Assembly (NCBI GenBank): GCA_947504985.1
Contig: CANNKH010000003.1
Location: 1-44,900 of the forward strand
Direction of reading: 5' to 3'
Source of the DNA: Methylococcaceae bacterium
GTDB taxonomy: Bacteria; Pseudomonadota; Gammaproteobacteria; Methylococcales; Methylomonadaceae
Length of the DNA: 44,900 bases
Position 1 is the first letter of the stretch. Each line of letters begins with the position of its first letter. The notes under the pieces are model-generated. The model was not told the DNA's origin and searched no databases. It worked only from the letters and a program-made list of their open reading frames with translations. The translations under genes and the position numbers were made by a program. Shown here one piece after another: positions 8,874 through 17,735 of the stretch.

Positions 8874-10118
8874 TTGAGCAGACGTCGAGTTGTAATAACT
8901 GGATTGGGTGCCGTTACCCCTTTAGCTAATACTGTTTCAGAGACTTGGGACGGAATTATTAATGGTAAAAGCGGTATAAGTTCAATCGATTCATTTAATA
9001 TTTCGCCCTTTGCAACCACTTTTGGCGGAGTTATCAGAAACTTTGATATTACCCGTTATATCGCTGAAAAAGATGCCAAACGAATGGATGGTTTTATTCA
9101 TTATGGTATTGCCGCAGGCTGCCAAGCTTTTGAAGATTGCGGAATTGAAGTGACTGAAGCTAATGCCGAACGTATAGGAGTTGCCGTTGGTTCTGGAATA
9201 GGCGGTATCACTGGCATTGAAGAATGCTATGCCCTTTATGAAAAAGGCGGCCCGCGTCGTATATCACCTTTTTTTGTTCCCGGTAATATTACCAACATGA
9301 TTTCTGGGAATCTTTCGATTAAATACGGATTAAAAGGTCCTAATTACGCGATCGTTACTGCTTGTGCAACGGGTACGCATAATATTGGTGACGCAGCACG
9401 CTTGGTTATGTATGGCGATGCAGATGTTATGATTGCTGGAGGTGCAGAGCGTTGTACAACATCTCCGACAGCAATGGGTGGATTTGCCTCGGCAAAAGCG
9501 TTATCGCGCCGTAATGATGATCCGCAAGCAGCAAGTCGCCCGTGGGATAAGGATAGAGATGGTTTCGTTTTAAGCGATGGTGCTGGTGTAGTGGTACTTG
9601 AAGAGCTTGAACATGCGAAAAGCAGGGGAGCAAAAATTTACGCCGAATTGGTTGGTTTTGGCATGAGTGGAGATGCCTACCATATAACAACACCATCAGA
9701 AGGTGGTGAGGGCGCCGCACGTTGTATGCGAAATGCCCTTCGAGATGCAGGCTTAAATGCCATTGATGTTGATTATATCAATGCGCATGGCACTTCTACG
9801 CCCGCTGGAGATTTGGGTGAAACTTACGCAATGAAGGCAGCATTGGGCGATCATGCTTATAAAACCGCCATTAGCTCAACCAAATCTATGATCGGTCATT
9901 TACTAGGGGCTGCAGGCGGTATTGAAGCTGTATTGACCGCATTAAGTATCAAAAATCAAATTGCACCTCCGACAATAAATCTTGAAAATCAAGATCCTAA
10001 ATGTGATCTTGATTTTGTGCCTAACATTGCTAGAGAGATGGAAATTAATGTTGCAATGTCTAACTCCTTCGGATTTGGTGGTACTAATGGCACGTTGGTA
10101 TTTAAACGTTACGGATAG
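8874..10118 (+). CDS. fabF: 3-oxoacyl-ACP synthase II
   Basis: FabF elongates acyl-ACP with malonyl-ACP and sets chain-length and temperature response. The 414-residue thiolase-fold protein has the Cys-His-His triad: Cys164 in TACATGTHN, His305 in NAHGTSTPAGD and His342 in MIGHLLGAAG. The only start giving the family N-terminus (SRRRVVITGLGAVTPL) is TTG 8874. No clear Shine-Dalgarno precedes it, so initiation may be weak or depend on upstream translation or structure. The stop is 29 bases before the likely pabC start. Confidence 0.96.
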   Translation: MSRRRVVITGLGAVTPLANTVSETWDGIINGKSGISSIDSFNISPFATTFGGVIRNFDITRYIAEKDAKRMDGFIHYGIAAGCQAFEDCGIEVTEANAERIGVAVGSGIGGITGIEECYALYEKGGPRRISPFFVPGNITNMISGNLSIKYGLKGPNYAIVTACATGTHNIGDAARLVMYGDADVMIAGGAERCTTSPTAMGGFASAKALSRRNDDPQAASRPWDKDRDGFVLSDGAGVVVLEELEHAKSRGAKIYAELVGFGMSGDAYHITTPSEGGEGAARCMRNALRDAGLNAIDVDYINAHGTSTPAGDLGETYAMKAALGDHAYKTAISSTKSMIGHLLGAAGGIEAVLTALSIKNQIAPPTINLENQDPKCDLDFVPNIAREMEINVAMSNSFGFGGTNGTLVFKRYG

Positions 10119-10147
10119 TGTTTTGGGATACTTTTTTTCTAGCACTA

Positions 10148-10987
10148 ATGTTTCTCGTCAATGGTGAAAGCAGGACGCATATTGAAATAACCGATCGTGG
10201 TTTTCAATACGGTGACGGATTGTTTGAAACGATCAAAGTCATCAATAAACGACCTGCTTTTGTTGATCTTCACTTAAGCAGATTACAGTCGGGTTGTCGA
10301 AGGCTTTACATTCCTCTCCCTGACTTTCAAATACTGATCTTCGAAGCCGAAACGCTCTGTAAACAATTTTGCACTGATAGTTTGGCTGTTCTTAAGCTGA
10401 TAATAACTCGAGGTTCTGGAGGTCGCGGTTACAGACAGCCTGATTTGATTCAGCCTACTCGGATTCTTAGCTTACATCCTTTTCCTGATTATCCACTTAG
10501 TTATCAAACAGAAGGCATCATTGCCCGTTTTTGCGATACTCAATTGGGATTAAATCCTGTACTGGCAGGTATTAAACATCTCAATCGTCTTGAGCAGGTT
10601 TTAGCCCGAGCGGAATGGTGTCACTCTTCTATCCAAGAAGGCATCATGCTTGATGTTAATCATCATGTCATTGAAGGTACAATGACAAATCTTTTTTATA
10701 TCAAAAATAATACGCTTTATACTGCCGAGCTAACATCTTCAGGTGTCGCAGGTATCATGCGCACTATCATCATGACATTGTCCTCTCTGAAGGGACTTGA
10801 TGTGGTTGAACATGTTTTTACTAAAAATGAGCTGTTATGCGCAGATGAGATTTTTTTTAGCAATTCCATTATTGGTATCTGGCCGGTTAAACAAATCGAA
10901 ACGCATTATTTTTCAGTGGGTCCAATAACTCGACAAATTCAGCTGTGGATAGACGACATTAAGTATGAAACTTTCAGTGTTGACTAA
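10148..10987 (+). CDS. pabC: Aminodeoxychorismate lyase
   Basis: PabC is a PLP fold-type IV enzyme that converts 4-amino-4-deoxychorismate to p-aminobenzoate and pyruvate for folate synthesis. The product begins MFLVNGESRTHIEITDRGFQ and continues with the YGDGLFETI motif. The Schiff-base lysine is Lys143 in GIKHLNRLEQ. It has 279 residues, close to the usual length of about 270. ATG 10148 matches known PabC starts better than GTG 10118. It overlaps mltG by 23 bases, a conserved arrangement. Confidence 0.94.
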   Translation: MFLVNGESRTHIEITDRGFQYGDGLFETIKVINKRPAFVDLHLSRLQSGCRRLYIPLPDFQILIFEAETLCKQFCTDSLAVLKLIITRGSGGRGYRQPDLIQPTRILSLHPFPDYPLSYQTEGIIARFCDTQLGLNPVLAGIKHLNRLEQVLARAEWCHSSIQEGIMLDVNHHVIEGTMTNLFYIKNNTLYTAELTSSGVAGIMRTIIMTLSSLKGLDVVEHVFTKNELLCADEIFFSNSIIGIWPVKQIETHYFSVGPITRQIQLWIDDIKYETFSVD

Positions 10988-11984
10988 TAAAATTGCTGGT
11001 CTTTTTGCTTTAGGCTTGTTTATTTTATGTCTATGTCTATGGTTTTGGAAGGATTATCAATGTGCAGTGCGTACTCCTGTGATTATTGATGAGACGGTCA
11101 CTGTAAAAGTAGAAAAAGGGGATTCTTTTAGCCAAATAAGCAATAAGTTAACCGCAAAACAGCTTACCATCCAACCCTTCTGGTTTAGGCTACTTGCTAT
11201 CCAGGATAACGCATTCAAAAAAATAAAAACAGGTGAGTACGAATTAACTCCTGGCATGACGATGCAGGGGATATTGGCGCTATTTGTCTTGGGAAAAACT
11301 AAACAATACAGCATTACCTTTCCTGAAGGCTGGAATTTTAAGCAAATACTTCAGAAAATAGAAAATAATCCCTATCTTGAACATACCTTGCAACCTGTTG
11401 ATAATGAAGTTTTAATGGCTGCTTTAGGTGCAGATATAAAATATCCTGAAGGCGAGTTTTTCCCCGACACCTATTTTTTTGAAAGACATACGACGGATGT
11501 CGCGCTATTAAAAAGAGCATATATCAAAATGCATCGTTTGATGCAGCAGCAATGGCTCAAAAGGGACGAAAACTTGCCGTTTAAAACACCTTATGAAGCA
11601 CTGATATTAGCTTCGATTGTTGAGAAAGAGACAGCAGCTCCCGTCGAAAGGCCTGCAATAGCCGGAGTTTTTATTCGCAGACTCAAGCAGGATATGCCTT
11701 TGCAAACGGATCCCACTGTCATCTATGGAATGGGTGATAGTTATTCAGGCGACATTACGGCCAAAGATTTAGCTACAATTACACCTTACAACACTTATCG
11801 ATTTAAAGGTTTGCCGCCAACGCCTATTGCAATGCCTGGGTTTGAGGCAATATCGGCTGTATTGCATCCTTATCAGGGAGATACACTTTATTTTGTTGCT
11901 CGCGGGGATGGAACGCATGTTTTTTCAGCGACATTAGACGATCACAATGCGGCGGTGGATCATTATCAAAGGAAGCCAAAATGA
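10965..11984 (+). CDS. mltG: Endolytic murein transglycosylase MltG
   Basis: MltG (YceG) cleaves nascent glycan strands at the inner membrane and is thought to terminate peptidoglycan chains. One N-terminal transmembrane segment at about residues 10-28 leads to a LysM-like subdomain (about 42-110). The catalytic YceG domain follows, with Glu220 in ASIVEKETA. The QTDPTVIYG and TPYNTYRFKGLPP motifs are intact. It has 339 residues. Its stop overlaps the tmk start by four bases. Confidence 0.95.
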   Translation: MKLSVLTNKIAGLFALGLFILCLCLWFWKDYQCAVRTPVIIDETVTVKVEKGDSFSQISNKLTAKQLTIQPFWFRLLAIQDNAFKKIKTGEYELTPGMTMQGILALFVLGKTKQYSITFPEGWNFKQILQKIENNPYLEHTLQPVDNEVLMAALGADIKYPEGEFFPDTYFFERHTTDVALLKRAYIKMHRLMQQQWLKRDENLPFKTPYEALILASIVEKETAAPVERPAIAGVFIRRLKQDMPLQTDPTVIYGMGDSYSGDITAKDLATITPYNTYRFKGLPPTPIAMPGFEAISAVLHPYQGDTLYFVARGDGTHVFSATLDDHNAAVDHYQRKPK

Positions 11985-12604
11985 TACGCGGAAAATTTAT
12001 TACTCTGGAAGGTGGTGAAGGTGTTGGTAAAACGACTAATTTGGCGTTTATCAAAGACCATTTACAGCATCATAATATACCCGTTGTCGTTACTCGCGAA
12101 CCTGGGGGTACTTATCTGGCTGAAAAAATACGTCATTTGCTACTGGATGCCGACAGTGAAGATATTTCAGAACAAGCGGAGTTATTATTGATGTTTGCGG
12201 CACGGGCACAGCATATCAAGCATGTCATAGAGCCCGCTTTAGTAAGGGGTAATTGGGTGTTGTGCGACCGCTTCACCGACGCTACTTATGCCTATCAGGG
12301 TGGCGGACGAAGCATGAAAGCAAGCATCATAGAATGTTTGGAAAATCTTGTGCAAGGCACATTAAAGCCTGATTTAACGCTATTGCTGGACGCCCCTGTT
12401 GAAATTGGTATAGACCGGGCAAGAAAGCGCGGGGCATTTGATCGTTTTGAAATAGAAAAAATAAGTTTTTTTGAACGTGTTAGGCGTGCCTATTTATTGC
12501 AACTGGAGCTTCATCCAGAACGTATTAAATTGATTAAAGCTAACCAACCTTTGGTAGATGTGCAACGTGCCATTGTTGACACTTTGCGTGTGCTATTAAG
12601 ATGA
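11981..12604 (+). CDS. tmk: Thymidylate kinase
   Basis: Tmk phosphorylates dTMP to dTDP. The P-loop GGEGVGKT is at residues 11-18, and the dTMP-binding TREPGGT and DRFTDATYAYQGGGR motifs follow. An arginine-rich LID region (RARKRGAFDRFE) is present. The 207-residue size is standard. It overlaps mltG and holB by four bases each, so the three are almost certainly translated from one mRNA. Confidence 0.97.
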   Translation: MIRGKFITLEGGEGVGKTTNLAFIKDHLQHHNIPVVVTREPGGTYLAEKIRHLLLDADSEDISEQAELLLMFAARAQHIKHVIEPALVRGNWVLCDRFTDATYAYQGGGRSMKASIIECLENLVQGTLKPDLTLLLDAPVEIGIDRARKRGAFDRFEIEKISFFERVRRAYLLQLELHPERIKLIKANQPLVDVQRAIVDTLRVLLR

Positions 12605-13599
12605 CATTGTCGCCATTACTGCCGTGGCAGCAACAAGATTGGGTGCATTTGCAGCGCTATATTAAACAGCAACGCATTCCACAGGCTTTGCTGATTAGCG
12701 GAAAAAAAGGCTGGGGTAAGCAACACTTGGTTAACCAGTTTGTTTATTCATTGTTGTGTGCAAAGCCACAGGCTGACGGATTGGCTTGTGGACACTGCCA
12801 TAGCTGTGGGCTACTCAGCTCAGAAACACACCCTGATTATATGGTTATAAAACCCGATGAGCTGGGCAAATCGCTTACTATAGATCAGATTCGTAATGTT
12901 ATTGCCCGGTTGACATTAAAGCCTCAGTATGATGGCTATCGGATTGTTATTGTAAATCCAGCTGATGCAATGAATGCAAATGCCGCCAATGCGTTTTTAA
13001 AATGCCTCGAAGAACCCACAGAACGCACGGTTATTATCTTGATCAGTGAAAAAACGCAGGCATTACCAGCGACTATTGTTAGTAGATGTCAAAAAATGGC
13101 GTTGACTATACCCTGCAGAGCAACCTTGCTTGTTTGGCTGCAACATCAACAGCCTGATTATTCAACGTCTGATATCGAAACTTTGCTGGATTTGGCGCAA
13201 AATGCGCCGTTACTAGCGTTGCAATATGCTACTGATGAAACATTAAGCTTGCGCAACACTTGTTTTAGTAGCTGGATGGCGATAGCTGAGCGACGAATCC
13301 ATCCTGTTATTGTTGCTGAACTGTGGCAAAAAATACCCGAATCCCCTTTGATTTTCTGGATGACATCATGGGTTATTGATATGATCAAATGTATTTATCA
13401 GCCAGGGTCGCAGCAATTGTACAATCCTGATTTAAGCAAATCCTTGCAAGCTTTGGCACAGCAGCTAGAATTAAAAGCACTTTATAAATTATATGATCTG
13501 TTGCTAATAAGTCGTCAACGTCTACAGACACCAATTAATAAACAGTGCTTATTAGAAGAAATTTTAATCCAGTGGTTTCAACTCAACCAGTGTAAATAA
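12601..13599 (+). CDS. holB: DNA polymerase III delta-prime subunit
   Basis: HolB is the delta-prime subunit of the clamp loader that places the beta clamp on primed DNA. The AAA+ N-terminus has a degenerate Walker A (SGKKGWGK, residues 33-40), as expected for this non-hydrolysing subunit. The zinc-binding cysteines CGHCHSCG are at about 63-70. The sensor-like FLKCLEEPTERT and VSRCQ (SRC) motifs are present. The C-terminal collar domain is divergent. It has 332 residues and lies between tmk and pilZ. Confidence 0.94.
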   Translation: MTLSPLLPWQQQDWVHLQRYIKQQRIPQALLISGKKGWGKQHLVNQFVYSLLCAKPQADGLACGHCHSCGLLSSETHPDYMVIKPDELGKSLTIDQIRNVIARLTLKPQYDGYRIVIVNPADAMNANAANAFLKCLEEPTERTVIILISEKTQALPATIVSRCQKMALTIPCRATLLVWLQHQQPDYSTSDIETLLDLAQNAPLLALQYATDETLSLRNTCFSSWMAIAERRIHPVIVAELWQKIPESPLIFWMTSWVIDMIKCIYQPGSQQLYNPDLSKSLQALAQQLELKALYKLYDLLLISRQRLQTPINKQCLLEEILIQWFQLNQCK

Positions 13600-13601
13600 T
13601 A

Positions 13602-13952
13602 ATGGCAGAATCACCACAAAGACCCGGAATATTGACTCTTTCAATTAAAGATAAAAACTCGTTGTATATGGCCTATATGTCTTTTGTTACCAATGGTGGC
13701 TTATTTATTCCTACCAATCGGCAATATGAAATGGGGCAGGAAGTGTTTATGTTATTAAATTTAATGGAAGAAACCGAACGTTTGCCAATCGCCGGAAAAA
13801 TTATCTGGAAAACACCTCCAGGTTCAGAGAGTTACCGAGCCACTGGTATTGGCGTGCAATTCACCGATCAGGATGGCGGCATCGCACGCAATAAAATTGA
13901 AAACTATCTGGCGGGTGCATTGCAATCCGAGCGCCCCACTCATACCTTATAA
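13602..13952 (+). CDS. pilZ: PilZ domain protein (type IV pilus type)
   Basis: The 116-residue protein is a single PilZ domain of the kind encoded between holB and tatD in gammaproteobacteria. It has the family blocks VTNGGLFIPTN, LPIAGKIIWKTPPG and ATGIGVQF. The RxxxR segment needed for c-di-GMP binding is missing at the N-terminus, as in the founding PilZ of type IV pilus assembly, which does not bind the dinucleotide. It probably works with PilB/FimX-like partners encoded elsewhere. It starts two bases after holB. Confidence 0.9.
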   Translation: MAESPQRPGILTLSIKDKNSLYMAYMSFVTNGGLFIPTNRQYEMGQEVFMLLNLMEETERLPIAGKIIWKTPPGSESYRATGIGVQFTDQDGGIARNKIENYLAGALQSERPTHTL

Positions 13953-13959
13953 ATCCCCT

Positions 13960-14739
13960 ATGCTGATTGACTCGCACTGCCATTTGGATCGTATTGATCT
14001 TGAACCGTATCAAAATGATTTTGGTTGCTTTATGCAGGAAGTGAAAAATAGTCAAATTGAACATTTGTTATGTATTGCCATCGATCTTGAGGCTTATCCA
14101 GCGATGTTGGATTTGGTTGCTGGTTACGATAATTGTTCTGTTAGTGTTGGTGTGCATCCCAATGTTCAGGAAGGAAAAGAGCCTAGTGTTGACGAACTTA
14201 TTGAACTAGGAAAAGCCGATAAAGTTATTGCGATAGGCGAAACCGGACTGGATTATTTTCGTTCCACAGGTGATTTACAATGGCAGCATCAACGTTTCAG
14301 AAATCACATTAACGCCGCAAAAGCGCTAAACAAACCACTAATTATTCATACACGGGAAGCTAAATACGATACCCTGCGTATTTTGACTGAAGAAGGTGCC
14401 GATGAAGTCGGTGGTATTATTCATTGCTTTACCGAAGATTGGGCGTTTGCCCAACAAGCGCTGGATTTAAATTTCTATATTTCTTTTTCAGGCATAGTGA
14501 CGTTTAACAGTGCTAAAGACATTCAGGAGGTTGCAAAAAAAATACCGGCCGACCGTTTCCTGATTGAAACAGATTCTCCTTATCTGGCGCCGATGCCGTT
14601 TCGTGGACGGCCTAATTATCCAATTTATGTACGCTATGTTGCAGAATATATTGCACAGTTACGTGATACCTCATTTAGCACCATCGCCGAACAATCTACG
14701 ATAAATTTCTATAGGTTATTTAAAAATCTCCCTTTATGA
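13960..14739 (+). CDS. TatD family metal-dependent DNase
   Basis: TatD-family hydrolases are TIM-barrel metallonucleases involved in DNA repair and turnover, with no role in Tat export. The 259-residue protein opens MLIDSHCHLD, with metal ligands His6 and His8. It then has GETGLDYF (bridging Glu), IIHTREA, GGIIHCFTED and the terminal IETDSPYLAP motif. ATG 13960 is the family start; the open frame upstream overlaps pilZ and is rejected. It closes the superoperon. By synteny it is the YcfH-type member. Confidence 0.93.
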   Translation: MLIDSHCHLDRIDLEPYQNDFGCFMQEVKNSQIEHLLCIAIDLEAYPAMLDLVAGYDNCSVSVGVHPNVQEGKEPSVDELIELGKADKVIAIGETGLDYFRSTGDLQWQHQRFRNHINAAKALNKPLIIHTREAKYDTLRILTEEGADEVGGIIHCFTEDWAFAQQALDLNFYISFSGIVTFNSAKDIQEVAKKIPADRFLIETDSPYLAPMPFRGRPNYPIYVRYVAEYIAQLRDTSFSTIAEQSTINFYRLFKNLPL

Positions 14740-14752
14740 CCTATAGGTTATT
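14709..14752. repeat. 12-bp direct repeat flanking the tatD stop
   Basis: CTATAGGTTATT occurs at 14709-14720 and again at 14741-14752, 32 bases apart, on either side of the tatD stop codon. It may be a small local duplication of the gene end. No mobile-element remnant lies between the copies. Confidence 0.5.
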
Positions 14753-14824
14753 AAGCCCACTTTGAAAAAAAGGGGATTGAATGTACTTTAATTAAAAGAA
14801 AAACCCTTAACGGAGAATGGATTT

Positions 14825-15400
14825 ATGAGTATTTCATTAAGTAAAGGCGGTAATATCAGTCTGTCCAAAACTGATCCCAGTCTTAAAAATGTGATTGTCG
14901 GTTTAGGTTGGGATGCGCGACCTACGGATGGTGCAGATTTTGACTTGGATGCCAGCGCCTTTATGGTCAAAGACGATGGCAAAGTGCGTTCTGACAGTGA
15001 TTTTATTTTCTACAACCAAGCCCAGTCGACTTGTGGATCAGTCGAACATACCGGTGATAATCGCACCGGTGCAGGCGATGGTGATGATGAATCGGTTATC
15101 GTTTTACTTGATAAAGTGCCGGTCGATATTCAACGCATCGTTTTTACTGTTACCATACATGAAGCCGAATTGCGTAAACAGAATTTCGGTCAAGTGTCAC
15201 AAGCGTTTGTGCGCATTGTCAATAAAGATTCAGGACAAGAAGTGACCCGTTATGATTTGAGTGAAGATGCTTCTATTGAAACGGCAATGATATTTGGAGA
15301 AATATACCGGCATGCCGGTGAATGGAAATTTAAAGCAGTCGGGCAAGGCTATGCTGGCGGATTGGCGGCTTTAGCGCGTCAATACGGCATTAGCATCTAA
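14825..15400 (+). CDS. terD: TerD family calcium-binding stress protein, copy 1
   Basis: TerD-domain proteins bind calcium in an acidic beta-sandwich and belong to the ter tellurite/stress response complexes. This 191-residue copy has the N-terminal [14 protein letters not shown] block and the [19 protein letters not shown] motif. The metal site [12 protein letters not shown] is at residues 78-89. It is cytosolic, with no signal peptide. ATG 14825 is preceded by CGGAG (14811-14815). A poor promoter (TTGAAA 14762, TTTAAT 14787) may lie upstream. It is the first of three paralogues, and whether it is TerD or TerE by function cannot be told from sequence. Confidence 0.93.
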   Translation: MSISLSKGGNISLSKTDPSLKNVIVGLGWDARPTDGADFDLDASAFMVKDDGKVRSDSDFIFYNQAQSTCGSVEHTGDNRTGAGDGDDESVIVLLDKVPVDIQRIVFTVTIHEAELRKQNFGQVSQAFVRIVNKDSGQEVTRYDLSEDASIETAMIFGEIYRHAGEWKFKAVGQGYAGGLAALARQYGISI

Positions 15401-15448
15401 CCAGCGCAGTATCAACCTCACATTAATTTACATAATTAGGAGACTATC

Positions 15449-16024
15449 ATGGCTATATCACTTACTAAAGGCGGTAACGTAAACCTAAGCAAAGAAGCAC
15501 CAGGTTTAAATAGAATCATCGTAGGCTTAGGGTGGGATGCCCGTTCGACCGATGGTGCTGCATTCGATCTGGATGCTAGTGCATTCTTGGTTAAATTGGA
15601 CGGCAAAGTTCGTTCAGACAGCGACTTCTGCTTTTTCAATAACAAAGTGGTTGCCGATGGCGCAGTCCAGCACATGGGCGACAATACCACGGGCGAGGGC
15701 GATGGCGACGATGAAACTGTTAAAGTGGAACTGTCTAAAATTCCAGCCGATTTAGATAAAGTCGTGTTTACCGTGACCATTTACGATGCCGAAACACGTA
15801 AACAGAATTTCGGGCAAGTAAGCCGTGCCTATATCCGTATCGTCAATGAAGAAGGTGGGCAGGAAATCGCCCGTTATGACTTGAGCGAAGATGCGTCAGT
15901 TGAAACAGCAATGATTTTTGGCGAGATTTATCGCATTGGCACTGATTGGAAATTCAAAGCAGTGGGTCAGGGTTTTGCGGGTGGCTTGGGGCCTTTGGCA
16001 ACATCGTTTGGCGTTAGCGTTTAA
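15449..16024 (+). CDS. TerD family calcium-binding stress protein, copy 2
   Basis: This 191-residue paralogue has the same length as copy 1 and aligns without gaps over most of it. It keeps [31 protein letters not shown] and the metal loop [12 protein letters not shown] at residues 78-89. Both copies also share the C-terminal block [10 protein letters not shown] and the phrase AMIFGEIYR. It has a strong AGGAGA ribosome site. The tandem pair looks like a duplication followed by modest divergence, the usual terD/terE situation. Confidence 0.92.
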   Translation: MAISLTKGGNVNLSKEAPGLNRIIVGLGWDARSTDGAAFDLDASAFLVKLDGKVRSDSDFCFFNNKVVADGAVQHMGDNTTGEGDGDDETVKVELSKIPADLDKVVFTVTIYDAETRKQNFGQVSRAYIRIVNEEGGQEIARYDLSEDASVETAMIFGEIYRIGTDWKFKAVGQGFAGGLGPLATSFGVSV

Positions 16025-16043
16025 ATCTGATAGGAATCTTAAG

Positions 16044-16637
16044 ATGGCTATTAATTTACAAAAAGGACAAAAAATTTCTTTGTCCAAAGAATCCGGTGGT
16101 GCCTTGAGCAAAGTTATCATGGGGTTGGGTTGGGATGCCAAAAAGTCTGGCGGAGGCATGTTAAAAGGTCTGTTTGGCGGTGGTGGCAGCGACTCGATTG
16201 ATTTGGATGCCTCTTGCGTTATGTTTGATGACAATAACAAGGCTGTCGACACTATTTATTTCGGGCACTTAAAAAGTAAAGACGGTAGCATTGTCCATAC
16301 CGGCGATAACCGTACAGGTGACGGTGACGGTGATGATGAGCAAATTTTGGTTGATCTCGACAAAGTGCCCGCCAGCGTTAAATCTTTGGTGTTTACCGTT
16401 AACTCGTTTACCGGACAAACGTTTGATGCAGTGGAAAATGCCTATTGCCGCATGGTAGACAGCAGCACAAAAAATGAAATCGCCCGCTATACGCTGAGTG
16501 CCCAAGGTTCGCATACGGCACAAATCATGGCGAAAGTTTACCGCCACAACGGTGAATGGAAAATGCACGCCATCGGTGAAAATGGTACAGGACGCACCAT
16601 CGAAAACCTGTTGCCCCAAATTATTATCCATCTCTGA
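16044..16637 (+). CDS. TerD family protein, TerZ-like, with Gly-rich insertion
   Basis: This is a third TerD-domain protein of 197 residues. The metal loop DNRTGDGDGDDE is at 88-99. It differs from copies 1 and 2 by a glycine-rich insertion (GGGMLKGLFGGGGSDS, about residues 36-51) between the GLGWDA motif and the IDLDAS strand, and by a divergent C-terminus ending NLLPQIIIHL. This layout resembles TerZ. ATG 16044 is the family start; the longer frame into copy 2 is spurious. It ends five bases before the ATP-grasp gene, linking the sensors to the biosynthetic set. Confidence 0.9.
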   Translation: MAINLQKGQKISLSKESGGALSKVIMGLGWDAKKSGGGMLKGLFGGGGSDSIDLDASCVMFDDNNKAVDTIYFGHLKSKDGSIVHTGDNRTGDGDGDDEQILVDLDKVPASVKSLVFTVNSFTGQTFDAVENAYCRMVDSSTKNEIARYTLSAQGSHTAQIMAKVYRHNGEWKMHAIGENGTGRTIENLLPQIIIHL

Positions 16638-16642
16638 GACTG

Positions 16643-17659
16643 ATGAGAATCTGGTTTAACAAAACCTTTTCGACGATCAGCGCAGTGCTTAACAATCTTC
16701 GCCAGTCTTTACCGGCTGGTGAGGTTACGCTTGTCTGTACGCATACCCACAGCACTGCAGCGGTATTTTTGGCAGCTGACGAATATTATCTTGAACCTTC
16801 TGATTTAACCGAACGCGACTATCTTGAGTGGTGTCTGGATTTTTGTCGCCAGTACAATATTGGTTTGTTCTGGCCGGGCAAGGAAGCTGTACTGGTTAGT
16901 CAACATCATTTTTTGTTTCATGCCATTGGTGTTCAAGTGATGTCGGTGGCTGATTATGAAACGCTCACGTTATTGCATAACAAAGCAGATTTTTATGCCA
17001 CATTGCCAGCAACAGTTGCGGCAACTATGGATTTTTTAGCCGTTAATGATAGTGCTGGTTTCGATAACGCGGTTGCTTTATTGTCTGCAAAACATGCCAA
17101 TTTATGTGTTAAACCCGCCGTTTCGGTATTTGGTTTGGGTTTTCGAATTTTGGATACTCAACGCGATAGCATTAGCCAATTACTTGAAGGTGTGGAATAT
17201 CAAATTCCATTACACGACTTGAGGCAGGGCATGGTCAATACGCCACAATTCGATACCTTGCTGGTGATGGAGCATTTAGCCGGACCTGAATGGAGTGTCG
17301 ATTGTGCCGGTCGGTACGGCGAATTATTATGTGCCGTACAGCGTAAAAAATCGCAATTTATCGGGCATGGTCAAAGCATCGACAACAATGCTGAAATTGC
17401 GGGCATGGTAACTAGATTAACCGCGCATTATCGTCTGAATGGCTTATTCAATATTCAATTTAAAGAAGGTGTCCAAGGGCCGCGTTTGTTAGAAATCAAC
17501 CCGCGTCCTTCCGGTGGTTTTGGCATGGCGTGTTTATCGGGCGCTAATCTCGCGCAGCTTGCCTGGCAAGCCATCAAAGGTAAAGTGATTGAACCGCCTG
17601 TCATTCAGTATGGGCTTAAGGTGACTGAAATCAATATGCCCGCAGTGTTGCGAGATTGA
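16643..17659 (+). CDS. ATP-grasp ligase of the Ter biosynthetic module
   Basis: The 338-residue protein has an ATP-grasp fold. The ATP-binding Lys is probably that in LCVKPAVSVFGLGF (about 154-167), and the magnesium-binding motif LLEINPRPSGG is at 282-292. The substrate is unknown. ATP-grasp enzymes make amide or similar bonds through acyl-phosphates. In the Ter biosynthetic module described by comparative genomics, such a ligase works with two PRTases, a HAD phosphatase and a CitE-like enzyme, predicted to make a nucleoside-like metabolite. The same neighbours follow here in order. The role is inferred from context. Confidence 0.85.
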   Translation: MRIWFNKTFSTISAVLNNLRQSLPAGEVTLVCTHTHSTAAVFLAADEYYLEPSDLTERDYLEWCLDFCRQYNIGLFWPGKEAVLVSQHHFLFHAIGVQVMSVADYETLTLLHNKADFYATLPATVAATMDFLAVNDSAGFDNAVALLSAKHANLCVKPAVSVFGLGFRILDTQRDSISQLLEGVEYQIPLHDLRQGMVNTPQFDTLLVMEHLAGPEWSVDCAGRYGELLCAVQRKKSQFIGHGQSIDNNAEIAGMVTRLTAHYRLNGLFNIQFKEGVQGPRLLEINPRPSGGFGMACLSGANLAQLAWQAIKGKVIEPPVIQYGLKVTEINMPAVLRD

Positions 17660-17735
17660 TTGTACACAGTGTGATGTAACACGAGGCGCTACGTTCAAAA
17701 CCTGATCCAGAGCTTATCAACACGACTTAAATACC

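Noticed and set aside
13849-13959. N-terminal extension of the TatD-family protein overlapping pilZ
   Set aside because: Family proteins begin at MLIDSHCHLD (13960); the extension is pilZ sequence in another frame.
16269-16631. 120-residue minus-strand frame across the TerZ-like gene
   Set aside because: It is a mirror of the repetitive Asp/Gly codons of TerD; no independent evidence.
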